A DNA stretch of 10,467 nt from the NCBI GenBank assembly GCA_003220955.1, contig QHTW01000012.1, forward strand, positions 1 through 10,467. Direction: 5' to 3'. Source of the stretch: Gemmatimonadota bacterium (GTDB taxonomy: Bacteria > Gemmatimonadota > Gemmatimonadetes > Gemmatimonadales > GWC2-71-9). How positions within the stretch are numbered: the first letter of the stretch is position 1; every line of letters starts with the position of its first letter. Under the pieces are notes generated by a model. It did not search any database. It was given only the letters and a program-made list of their open reading frames with translations, and was not told the DNA's origin. Shown here one piece after another: positions 1 to 6,053 of this stretch. Made by a program: the position numbers and the translations under genes.

Positions 1-1
1 A

Positions 2-250
2 GTCATCAAAGAATGGCCTGTACCCTGGGCGGACACGCGCCCGCGCGACCCGTTCCTCGATCCGACCACGAACCGCATCTGGTTCTGCGGCCAGGCGGGC
101 AACTACGTCGCTTACTTCGTGCCGACGACGGGCGAGTTCAAGCGCTACGATCTGCCGGCGGGCAGCGGCCCGCACAATCTGATCGTCGACAAGTCGGGAT
201 TCGTGTGGTTCTCGGGCAATCTCGCGGGATACATCGGACGGCTCGATCCG
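2..250 (+). pseudogene. Streptogramin-lyase-like (Vgb family) beta-propeller protein, 5' fragment before a frame break
   Basis: The window opens inside this gene, so the true start is not visible. The frame starting at base 2 reads a beta-propeller of the virginiamycin B lyase-like type: blade repeats with an aromatic 'IWF'/'VWF' strand, a Gly-rich turn, a 'D-P/T-T-G' hairpin and a Pro-His step (RIWFCGQAGNYVAYF, GPHNLIVDKSGFVWFSGN, GYIGRLDP). After LDP at 248-250 the similarity leaves this frame and resumes one frame over from 252. The two pieces are therefore one gene with a lesion between them. The original frame stays open to 616, but past 250 it is rich in Arg and Ala and has no propeller pattern, so I do not count it as coding. 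The function is unknown. The family name describes the fold, and antibiotic lyase activity is not shown. Confidence 0.75.
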
Positions 251-251
251 A

Positions 252-899
252 GTGCGCGATCCGCACACCCTCGTGTTCGACAAGAACGGCGACATCTGGT
301 TCACTGCGCAGGGCGGCAACGCGGTCGGACATCTCACGGTGTCGACCGGCGTGATCAGGCTGATCAAGGTGCCGACCGAGAGCGCGCGGCCGTACGGCAT
401 CAAGCTGGACTCGAAGGGGCGTCCCTGGTTCGTAGAGTTCGGCACGAACAAGATCGGCACGGTGGACCCCGCGACGCTGCAGCTGCGGGAGATCTCGCTG
501 CCGCGCGCGGAGACGCGCCCGCGGCGGATGGAGATCACATCGGACGACAAGATCTGGTACGGCGACTACGCCGGCGGGAAGCTCGGCCGCTACGATCCGG
601 TGACAGGCAAGGTTGACGAGTGGCAGCTGCCGGGCGGTGCGGACGCGCGGCCCTACGCGATGGTGCGCGACGATCAGGACCGCGTCTGGGTAGTCGAGAC
701 GTCGCGGCCCAATCGGTTCGTCTCGTTCGATGCGCCCACGCTGCAGTTCTCCGAAGAGACGCCGGTGCCGAGCGGCGGGGGGGTCGTACGGCACATGTTC
801 TACGATCCGGCGACGAAGGCGATCTGGTTCGGCACGGACAATAACACCCTGGGTCAGGCCATCGTGCCGCCCCGGACGCCGACGCCGCAGACGCCGTAA
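252..899 (+). CDS. Streptogramin-lyase-like (Vgb family) beta-propeller protein, 3' part after the frame break
   Basis: About 215 codons continuing the propeller that begins upstream, ending at TAA 897-899. Four more WF/WY-type blades are visible: DIWFTAQGGNAVGHL, RPWFVEFGTNKIGTVDP, KIWYGDYAGGKLGRYDP and AIWFGTDNNTLGQA, plus RVWVVETSRPNRF. The repeat period is about 43 residues. The tail is Pro/Thr-rich. The GTG at 252 lies at the lesion and is probably not a natural start, because no Shine-Dalgarno is evident and a blade would be cut in half. Where true Vgb lyases have conserved Pro-His steps with catalytic histidine, the later blades here read RPY, RPR and RPY, so lyase chemistry is doubtful. 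More likely it is a periplasmic or secreted propeller of unknown ligand, as is common in soil bacteria. It is co-directional with the next gene, which has its own promoter. Confidence 0.8.
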   Translation: MRDPHTLVFDKNGDIWFTAQGGNAVGHLTVSTGVIRLIKVPTESARPYGIKLDSKGRPWFVEFGTNKIGTVDPATLQLREISLPRAETRPRRMEITSDDKIWYGDYAGGKLGRYDPVTGKVDEWQLPGGADARPYAMVRDDQDRVWVVETSRPNRFVSFDAPTLQFSEETPVPSGGGVVRHMFYDPATKAIWFGTDNNTLGQAIVPPRTPTPQTP

Positions 900-906
900 G
901 ACTTAC
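896..906. promoter_or_regulatory. Short palindrome over the stop codon and -35 zone
   Basis: GTAAGACTTAC is a perfect dyad with 5-bp arms around A901. It includes the TAA stop of the preceding gene and lies about 30-40 bp before the start point expected from the TATAAT box at 925-930. It could be a small operator overlapping the -35 region. Arms this short are common by chance. Confidence 0.2.
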
Positions 907-930
907 CGTCCGGCGGGGGGCGGATATAAT
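902..930 (+). promoter_or_regulatory. Sigma-70-like promoter of the Asp-box gene
   Basis: A perfect -10 hexamer TATAAT lies at 925-930. This is striking in DNA this GC-rich. At the right distance upstream are only weak -35 candidates: CTTACC at 902-907 (17-bp spacer) or TTACCG at 903-908 (16-bp spacer), each matching 3 of 6 consensus bases. The start of transcription would be near 937. That fits a translation start at ATG 963 with a GAGAG ribosome site at 950-954, and rules out the in-frame TTG at 930. Confidence 0.6.
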
Positions 931-962
931 TGCGGCTCACCTTCACCTCGAGAGCCGCAGTC

Positions 963-3900
963 ATGTTCGGGCCCCGCCGCTTATTTGTCGCCGCTGCCTT
1001 GTTAACGGTCGCCGTCCCCGTCGCAGCGCAACGTCGTTCCTCTGCCGCCCCTGCTGCCCCTGCCACCTTTGATTCATCACTCTACAACGCGCTCGAGTGG
1101 CGTGAGATCGGGCCGTTCCGCGGCGGGCGCGTCACCGCGGTGGCGGGCCACGCCGCCCAGCCGCTGACGTTCTACTTTGGCGGAACGGGCGGCGGCGTGT
1201 GGAAGACGACGGACGGCGGCCTCACCTGGACGCCCATCTCGGACAAGGTCTTCCGCGCCGGATCGATCGGCGCGATCGAAGTCGCCCCGTCCGATCCCAA
1301 CGTGATCTACGTCGGCACCGGCGAGTCGCCCATTCGCGGCAACGTGTCGCCCGGCAACGGCGTCTACAAGTCTACGGACGAGGGAAAGACGTGGACTCAC
1401 GTCGGGCTCCCCAACTCCGGCCAGATCGGCGCCATCAGGGTCCACCCGACCAACGCCGACCTGGTGTACGTGGCGGTACTCGGCCACGCTTTCGGGCCCA
1501 ATCCGGATCGCGGCGTGTTCCGCTCCAAGGACGGCGGCAAGACTTGGGAGAAAGTGCTGTTCCGGTCGGACTCCGCCGGCGCAGTCGACCTCGCCATGGA
1601 CCCGGCCAATCCTCGCATTCTCTATGCCGCTTTCTGGCAGGCGCGCCGCGGGCCCTGGTACATGTCGAGCGGCGGGGCCGGCTCCGGCCTCTTCAAGTCC
1701 ACCGACGGCGGCGACACGTGGAAGGAGATCACCCGCAATGAGGGTCTTCCGAAAGGCGTGATCGGGAAGATCGGCGTCACCGTGTCCGCCAACCATGACC
1801 GCGTGTGGGCGATCGTGGAAGCCGATTCAGGCGGGGTGTTCCGCTCCGACGACGGCGGCGAGACGTGGCGACGGACGAACGACGAGCGCAATCTCCGCCA
1901 GCGCGCCTGGTACTACTCCCACATCCACGCCGATCCGAAGGATCCCGAAACGGTCTATGTACTAAACACCAGCCTCTATCGGTCTGTCGATGGCGGCCGG
2001 ACGTTCACGCAGCTGCGCGCGCCTCACGGCGATCACCACGGCCTGTGGATCGCGCCCAACGATCCCGCCCGCATGATCAACAGCAACGACGGCGGCGCGA
2101 CCATCAGTTACAACGGCGGCGCGACGTGGACATCACAGGGCAACCAGCCGACCGCGCAGTTCTATCACGTGATCGCCACGACGCACGTCCCCTACAGGGT
2201 CTGCGGGTCGCAGCAGGACAACAGCACCGTGTGCATCGCGAGCCGCACCGACGGGGGGACGATTGGCGAGAAGGACTGGTATGAGGTGGGCGGCGGCGAG
2301 AGCGGCTGGATCGCTGCGCGCGCCGACGATCCCGACATCGTCTACGCCGGCAGCTACAGCTATCTCTCCCGGCTCGACGTCCGCACCGGCCAGCAGCGGA
2401 ATGTCTTCCCCTGGCCGGACAACCCCATGGGGTGGGGCGCCGGCGACCTCAAGTACCGCTTCCAGTGGACGTTCCCCGTCGTACTGTCGCCGCTCAATCC
2501 CAACGCGCTGTATGCCGGCGCCAACGTCATCTTCCGCACGACTAACGAAGGCCAGAGCTGGGAAGCGATCTCGGGCGACCTGACGCGAAACGACAAATCA
2601 AAGGAAGGCCCCTCCGGCGGGCCGATCACGAAGGACAACACGAGCGTCGAGTACTACAACACCGTCTTCGTGATCGCGCCGAGCTCCAAGGACTCCGGGT
2701 TGATCTGGGCAGGGAGCGACGACGGCCTGGTGCACGTGACGCGGGACGGCGGGAAGACGTGGACCAACGTGACGCCGCCCGCGCGCGACCTTCCCGACTG
2801 GTCGCTGATTTCGTCGATCGAGCCCTCACCCCACGACGCGGGGACCGCCTACATCGCGGCCACCCGGTACAAGCTCGACGACTTCAAGCCGTACATCTTC
2901 AAGACGTCCGACTACGGGAAGACGTGGCGTCCGATCACCGCGGGGATTCCCGACAGTCACTTCATCCGAGTGGTCCGCGAAGATCCCGCTCGCCGCGGCC
3001 TCTTGTACGCCGGCGGCGAGTTCGGCGTGTATGTGTCGTTCGACGACGGCGGCAGCTGGCAGTCGTTGCAGCGCAACCTCCCCGTCGTGCCGATTCACGA
3101 TCTGGTGGTCAAGGACAACGACCTCGTCGCAGCGACACACGGGCGGGCGTTCTGGATCCTCGATGACTTGACGCCGCTGCAACAGCTCGCCGACTCCCTC
3201 GCGCGCGCGACGCGCTTCGTCTACACACCGCGCGCGGCGTACCGCATGGGCTTGGGTGGGGGATTTGGGGGTGGGGGTGGGGGAGGGGGACCAGCGAACG
3301 CTGGTCGCAATCCACCAGGCGGCGCTGTCGTCTTCTTCTATCTCAAGAGCGCTCCTGATTCAGCGACCAACGTGAGCCTCGATTTTCTGGACAGCCGGGA
3401 TTCCCTGGTCCGGAGGTTTACTCCCAAGCCCCGAGCCCCGAGCACCGATTCCCTCAAAGTGCGTGCCGGGATGAACCGGTTCGTGTGGAACCTGCGCTAT
3501 CCCGACGCCAGCCGCTTCCAGGGCATGATCTACTGGGCAGGGGGGACGGCCGGGCCCGTGGCGGTGCCGGGTAGCTACAAGGTCCGGCTGACGGTGGGCG
3601 ATTGGTCGCAGACGCGCCTGTTCGCGGTGCGGCCCGATCCACGCGTCAAGACGACGCCGGAGGAATATCAGCGCCAGTTCGATCTACTCATGAAGATCTC
3701 GGGCCGCGTGAGCGCGGCGAACGACGCCGTGCGGCGGATCCGCGAGGTGCACGAGCAGCTCGACGGCGCGGCCACACGCGCGAAAGGACTCCCGGGCGAC
3801 GGCGGCAAGCGCATCGCCCAGCAGGCCGACTCGATCAAGGGACGCCTCGCCGCGGTCGAGGAGGCGATTTATCAGGTGAAGAATCGCTCGAGTCAGGATC

Positions 3901-4124
3901 CGCTCAATTACCCGATCCGGTTGAATAACAAGATCGCGGCGCTGGCGGGCGTGGTGGCGGGCACCGACGCCGCGCCGACGGCGCAGGCGGTTCAGGTGTT
4001 CGACGAGCTGTCGGCGGCGCTGCAGGTGCAGCTCGACCGGCTGAAGGCCGTGCTCGACGCAGACATCCCGGCATTCAACAAGCTCGTCAAGGAGAGCGAC
4101 GTCCCCGCGATTATCCTGCGGTGA
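963..4124 (+). CDS. Secreted Asp-box (BNR/sortilin-Vps10-like) beta-propeller protein, 1053 aa
   Basis: I start at ATG 963, not TTG 930, which lies within the -10 box. From 963 the protein opens with a signal peptide (MFGPRRLFVAAALLTVAVPV, then AAQ cleavage). Eleven Asp-box-type hairpins (S/T-x-D-x-G-x-T-W) follow, with Asp/Asn near residues 84, 139, 190, 248, 297, 343, 384, 528, 595, 650 and 695, for example KSTDGGDTW and KTSDYGKTW. This indicates one or two large propellers of the sortilin/Vps10 class, closed by ATHGRAFWILDDLTPLQQ. A Gly-rich linker (about 763-776) leads to a beta-sandwich resembling FlgD-Ig (RFVWNLRYPD, VPGSYKVRLTV) and then a charged helical tail (about 890-1053). Database names such as 'glycosyl hydrolase' for such proteins rest on the Asp-box fold. 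No sialidase active-site set is evident, so the substrate is unknown. It is probably periplasmic or exported, and monocistronic. Confidence 0.92.
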   Translation: MFGPRRLFVAAALLTVAVPVAAQRRSSAAPAAPATFDSSLYNALEWREIGPFRGGRVTAVAGHAAQPLTFYFGGTGGGVWKTTDGGLTWTPISDKVFRAGSIGAIEVAPSDPNVIYVGTGESPIRGNVSPGNGVYKSTDEGKTWTHVGLPNSGQIGAIRVHPTNADLVYVAVLGHAFGPNPDRGVFRSKDGGKTWEKVLFRSDSAGAVDLAMDPANPRILYAAFWQARRGPWYMSSGGAGSGLFKSTDGGDTWKEITRNEGLPKGVIGKIGVTVSANHDRVWAIVEADSGGVFRSDDGGETWRRTNDERNLRQRAWYYSHIHADPKDPETVYVLNTSLYRSVDGGRTFTQLRAPHGDHHGLWIAPNDPARMINSNDGGATISYNGGATWTSQGNQPTAQFYHVIATTHVPYRVCGSQQDNSTVCIASRTDGGTIGEKDWYEVGGGESGWIAARADDPDIVYAGSYSYLSRLDVRTGQQRNVFPWPDNPMGWGAGDLKYRFQWTFPVVLSPLNPNALYAGANVIFRTTNEGQSWEAISGDLTRNDKSKEGPSGGPITKDNTSVEYYNTVFVIAPSSKDSGLIWAGSDDGLVHVTRDGGKTWTNVTPPARDLPDWSLISSIEPSPHDAGTAYIAATRYKLDDFKPYIFKTSDYGKTWRPITAGIPDSHFIRVVREDPARRGLLYAGGEFGVYVSFDDGGSWQSLQRNLPVVPIHDLVVKDNDLVAATHGRAFWILDDLTPLQQLADSLARATRFVYTPRAAYRMGLGGGFGGGGGGGGPANAGRNPPGGAVVFFYLKSAPDSATNVSLDFLDSRDSLVRRFTPKPRAPSTDSLKVRAGMNRFVWNLRYPDASRFQGMIYWAGGTAGPVAVPGSYKVRLTVGDWSQTRLFAVRPDPRVKTTPEEYQRQFDLLMKISGRVSAANDAVRRIREVHEQLDGAATRAKGLPGDGGKRIAQQADSIKGRLAAVEEAIYQVKNRSSQDPLNYPIRLNNKIAALAGVVAGTDAAPTAQAVQVFDELSAALQVQLDRLKAVLDADIPAFNKLVKESDVPAIILR
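3248..3289 (+). repeat. G-tract array (G-quadruplex motif) coding the Gly linker
   Basis: Seven runs of G stand on the coding strand, separated by 1-4 nt: GGG at 3248 and 3254, then five runs of G5 at 3258-3262, 3267-3271, 3273-3277, 3279-3283 and 3285-3289. They encode a glycine-rich linker with GGG, GGT and GGA codons. The rest of the gene prefers GGC for Gly. The motif fits an intramolecular G-quadruplex in non-template DNA or mRNA. It is also a slippage-prone site. Whether it has any function is unknown. Confidence 0.7.
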
Positions 4125-4128
4125 CCTG

Positions 4129-4722
4129 TTAGAGCCGGTAACGCAGCCCCAGTCCCACGCCGTAGCGCCAGGTGACTCGCCGCTCCAATTCGGACGGCAA
4201 GTCACCTGGGTCGAACCACGATTTCGAAAGCACGCCCTCGAACCGAATCGCGCCCGAGAAGCGGTTCGCGATCGGCCATTCGTACTCCGCTGCGGCGACG
4301 GCGCCGGCACGGGATCGGTTCTCGGACTCGGCCTTCCACAGGTGGAGGGAGGGTCCCAATTCCATCCTCACCGCTCCGCTCGACCCTATCCCCACCACCT
4401 GGAAGTTGAGCAGCAGTTGGCCTTCGAATACCTCTCCGGACGAATTGTCGGTGAGAGTCAAGTCGGGAGCCGAGGCCGTAAGGCCGACGGTTGCGTACGA
4501 TACCTGTAGTCCCAGACGTGCCCGGCGAATCGCGCGATCCACGCGCACCCCGAACGTGGTAGCATCGGCGGGCCGAACTCTCGTCGGGCCGCTACTGTCA
4601 TTCGCAGCGCGGGACGATCCACGATAGTGAGTCGCATTGATCTCGAGCCCCACATTCCACTGCGCTGCAACGGGGACGGCGATCACTGCCATGAATATCA
4701 GAACCGCTGCTCGAACACGCAT
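4129..4722 (-). CDS. Small outer-membrane beta-barrel protein, 197 aa
   Basis: It begins with a clear signal peptide (MRVRAAVLIFMAVIAVPV, then AAQ cleavage). The mature protein has alternating hydrophobic/polar strands with short turns (WNVGLEINATHYRG, TTFGVRVDRAI, ARLGLQVSYATVGLT, GQLLLNFQVVGIG, AVRMELGPSLHLWK) and ends in strands WRYGVGLGLRYRL. Length and pattern suit an 8-stranded OmpA/OmpW-size barrel, but the family is not identified. Two starts are possible: GTG 4728 and ATG 4722. I prefer ATG because the GAGGG ribosome site (complement of 4732-4736) is 9 nt from ATG and only 3 nt from GTG. That site sits over the stop codon of the upstream lipoprotein gene, so the two are translated as a unit. 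Its stop (4129-4131) is 4 nt from the stop of the converging Asp-box gene. Confidence 0.85.
   Translation of the reverse strand: MRVRAAVLIFMAVIAVPVAAQWNVGLEINATHYRGSSRAANDSSGPTRVRPADATTFGVRVDRAIRRARLGLQVSYATVGLTASAPDLTLTDNSSGEVFEGQLLLNFQVVGIGSSGAVRMELGPSLHLWKAESENRSRAGAVAAAEYEWPIANRFSGAIRFEGVLSKSWFDPGDLPSELERRVTWRYGVGLGLRYRL
4168..4209. terminator. Long hairpin beside the convergent gene ends
   Basis: A perfect 10-bp inverted repeat (CCAGGTGACT at 4168-4177, AGTCACCTGG at 4200-4209) encloses a second 4-bp stem (GCCG 4179-4182 with CGGC 4195-4198) and a 3-bp tip (TCC 4184-4186 with GGA 4192-4194) around loop AATTC. That gives 17 pairs with one mismatch and one bulged base. It begins 44 nt after the stop of the plus-strand Asp-box gene, inside the 3' end of the minus-strand barrel gene. 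No T-run follows, so it is not a classical intrinsic terminator. It may stop or protect the 3' end of the plus-strand transcript, or be a coincidence of coding sequence. Confidence 0.4.
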
Positions 4723-4734
4723 TGTCACAAGCCC

Positions 4735-5697
4735 TCAGTACATGACCAGGTTGATCCAACCATTCGTGATGTTGTTGTCGCCCTTGACGAACCAGTTGTA
4801 GCCGGGATAGGTCGAGCCCACGATATCATCTTCGACAGCCGTGCCGACGACGTCATCATTGGTCTTGAAAAACGACGTGATCGCCTGCCAGAAGCTTTTC
4901 GCTCCCCTGGCGTATTTGTATGCCTTGATGAGTGCCGTGCTCGAGTCGTTGCCCGCCGTGAGATTGTTGTAGAGGCTGTCGACGACTTTGAAGAGCCGTT
5001 CCGCCCGCCCCACGTCGGTCTTGATCTGACACGCGGTATCGTCGTCCTCGACGACGAACACGCGCAGGTTCTGCTGCGGGTGCGCTGCATTGTATTGATC
5101 GAGCTGCGTCCTCGAGAACAGCAATACGTTTCCTGACCAATCGAGATCGTTCTGGTCGAACGTGTAGGGCCCGCCCGCGTGCTCACCGGCACGCTGGTAG
5201 TCGAAGAGAGAATCGGTCGCACCTTTCTGCCCCAGCATGTGTACCTCAAATTCGGGCGACCCCTTCAACCAGCCTTCAAAGTCTTGTACGAAATGGCTTT
5301 TGGTCATGTACAGACCGGGAGCGGGCGGGGGTGGCGGAACGACGTCCCCGATCGGGCCTCCACCGCCGCCGCTGCAATCGACAAAGCATTCCTCGACGCG
5401 GCTCGGGGTCTGCGAGAAGTCCGTTTCGACGGGCACGACGGCCAGTACGGGTGTTGTCGGTGGCGCTTTGGGATCGAGCACTTGGCGACGCCCGTGCGCA
5501 TCGAACGCGATCGGCGGGTCGTCGTCAGTCAAGGCCGTCGCGACGAGGATGTTCTCGTCCCCGGTCCATGACGCCCGGTGCGCGGGGACGGGGATGTAAA
5601 CCTCGAGCTCGATCGCCGCCTTCGCCTGCTCGGCGATCGATTCTTCGCTCACCCCGCTCTCGCTGGCGATCTGGCGTAGCGCATGGCCGCTGTTCGC
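4735..5697 (-). CDS. Putative lipoprotein of unknown function, C-terminal part after a frame break
   Basis: About 320 codons, from roughly 5697 down to TGA at 4735-4737. This frame stays open up to about 5748, but its first residues are a Ser/Arg-rich shadow. The real protein enters at the GHALRQIASESGVSEESI stretch, continuing the helical region of the N-terminal part. Then come EVYIPVPAHRASWTGDENIL, a 'VLAVVPVETDFS' strand, a Cys-flanked low-complexity hinge (CFVDCSGGGGG...PPPPPAPG), and a folded region with FEGWLKGSPEFEVHMLG, SGNVLLFSRTQLDQYNAAHP and RVFVVEDDDTACQIKTD. It closes with WFVKGDNNITNGWINLVMY. The Asp-rich EDDD/Cys strand and the SPEFEVH strand suggest a beta-sandwich or metal-binding surface domain. 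I do not recognise a named family. I recall similar uncharacterised proteins in Gemmatimonadota, from memory only. The small barrel gene follows 12 nt downstream. Confidence 0.75.
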   Translation of the reverse strand, partial: ANSGHALRQIASESGVSEESIAEQAKAAIELEVYIPVPAHRASWTGDENILVATALTDDDPPIAFDAHGRRQVLDPKAPPTTPVLAVVPVETDFSQTPSRVEECFVDCSGGGGGPIGDVVPPPPPAPGLYMTKSHFVQDFEGWLKGSPEFEVHMLGQKGATDSLFDYQRAGEHAGGPYTFDQNDLDWSGNVLLFSRTQLDQYNAAHPQQNLRVFVVEDDDTACQIKTDVGRAERLFKVVDSLYNNLTAGNDSSTALIKAYKYARGAKSFWQAITSFFKTNDDVVGTAVEDDIVGSTYPGYNWFVKGDNNITNGWINLVMY

Positions 5698-5950
5698 GGG
5701 CGAGAAAGGTCTGGAACTGGAGCTTGTGCTCGCGGTACGGCGACGCATCGAGCTGGGCTTTCAGGTACGCGCGGAACGCCGCGTTCCGGAGCCCCTTCGC
5801 CACGATCTTCGCGAGTGCCTCGGGCCGCTTCGACAGATTGGCAAGGGAGGCGGCGGCCGGGGCGCCGCCGTCCGGCTCGGTCAAGGGTGCGCGGTCGGCG
5901 CAGCCCAGCGCGGCCGTGAGTGCGGCAACGGCAAGGATACGGTGCAACAT
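5690..5950 (-). pseudogene. Putative lipoprotein of unknown function, N-terminal part before the frame break
   Basis: ATG at 5950-5948 is preceded by a full AGGAGGG ribosome site. The first 17 residues form a short lipoprotein signal (MLHRILAVAALTAALGC) with a lipobox-like ALGC; Ala at -3 is less common than Leu, so acylation is probable but not sure. After an Ala/Pro spacer comes a charged amphipathic helical region (LANLSKRPEALAKIVAKGL, RNAAFRAYLKAQLDASPYRE, HKLQFQTFLARE). The frame then turns into Arg-rich nonsense to a stop at 5525, while the real continuation appears in the next frame at about 5697. One extra base, or two lost, near 5690-5700 would explain it. If repaired, the protein is about 404 residues. 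It is divergent from the M1 peptidase gene. Confidence 0.7.
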
Positions 5951-6053
5951 GAGCCCTCCTGGTGAGAGTGGAGGCTCATTGTGTAGGGAGGGGCCAGGAA
6001 CTCATCGCCGTTTCCTTGCGACTCGGCCCCAAAACACGCGAGATTCCCGGGCC
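5951..6053. promoter_or_regulatory. Divergent intergenic region (103 nt) between the lipoprotein and M1 peptidase genes
   Basis: This stretch must hold the promoter of the minus-strand lipoprotein unit and probably that of the plus-strand peptidase row. The only clear signal is the lipoprotein ribosome site (complement of 5954-5960, AGGAGGG, 3 nt before its ATG). I find no convincing -35/-10 pair on either strand, and no good ribosome site before ATG 6054. Confidence 0.4.

Noticed and set aside
252..899. Calling the first gene a virginiamycin/streptogramin resistance lyase.
   Set aside because: Only the propeller repeat is shared. The Pro-His steps expected around the active site are RPY or RPR in the visible blades, and the gene is broken and partial.
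4107..4121. CCGC...GCGG 4-bp stem at the end of the Asp-box gene as a terminator.
   Set aside because: Too short, lies before the stop codon, and no T-run follows.
5331..6053. Plus-strand frame open from 5331 into the M1 peptidase, suggesting a 980-residue protein.
   Set aside because: 5331-5950 is the complement of the lipoprotein gene and reads as Arg/Ser-rich sequence with no domain; peptidase similarity begins at about 6065. I start at 6054.
5951..6053. Sigma-70 promoter boxes for the divergent genes (for example TACACA on the minus strand).
   Set aside because: No pair with acceptable spacing and consensus match on either strand.
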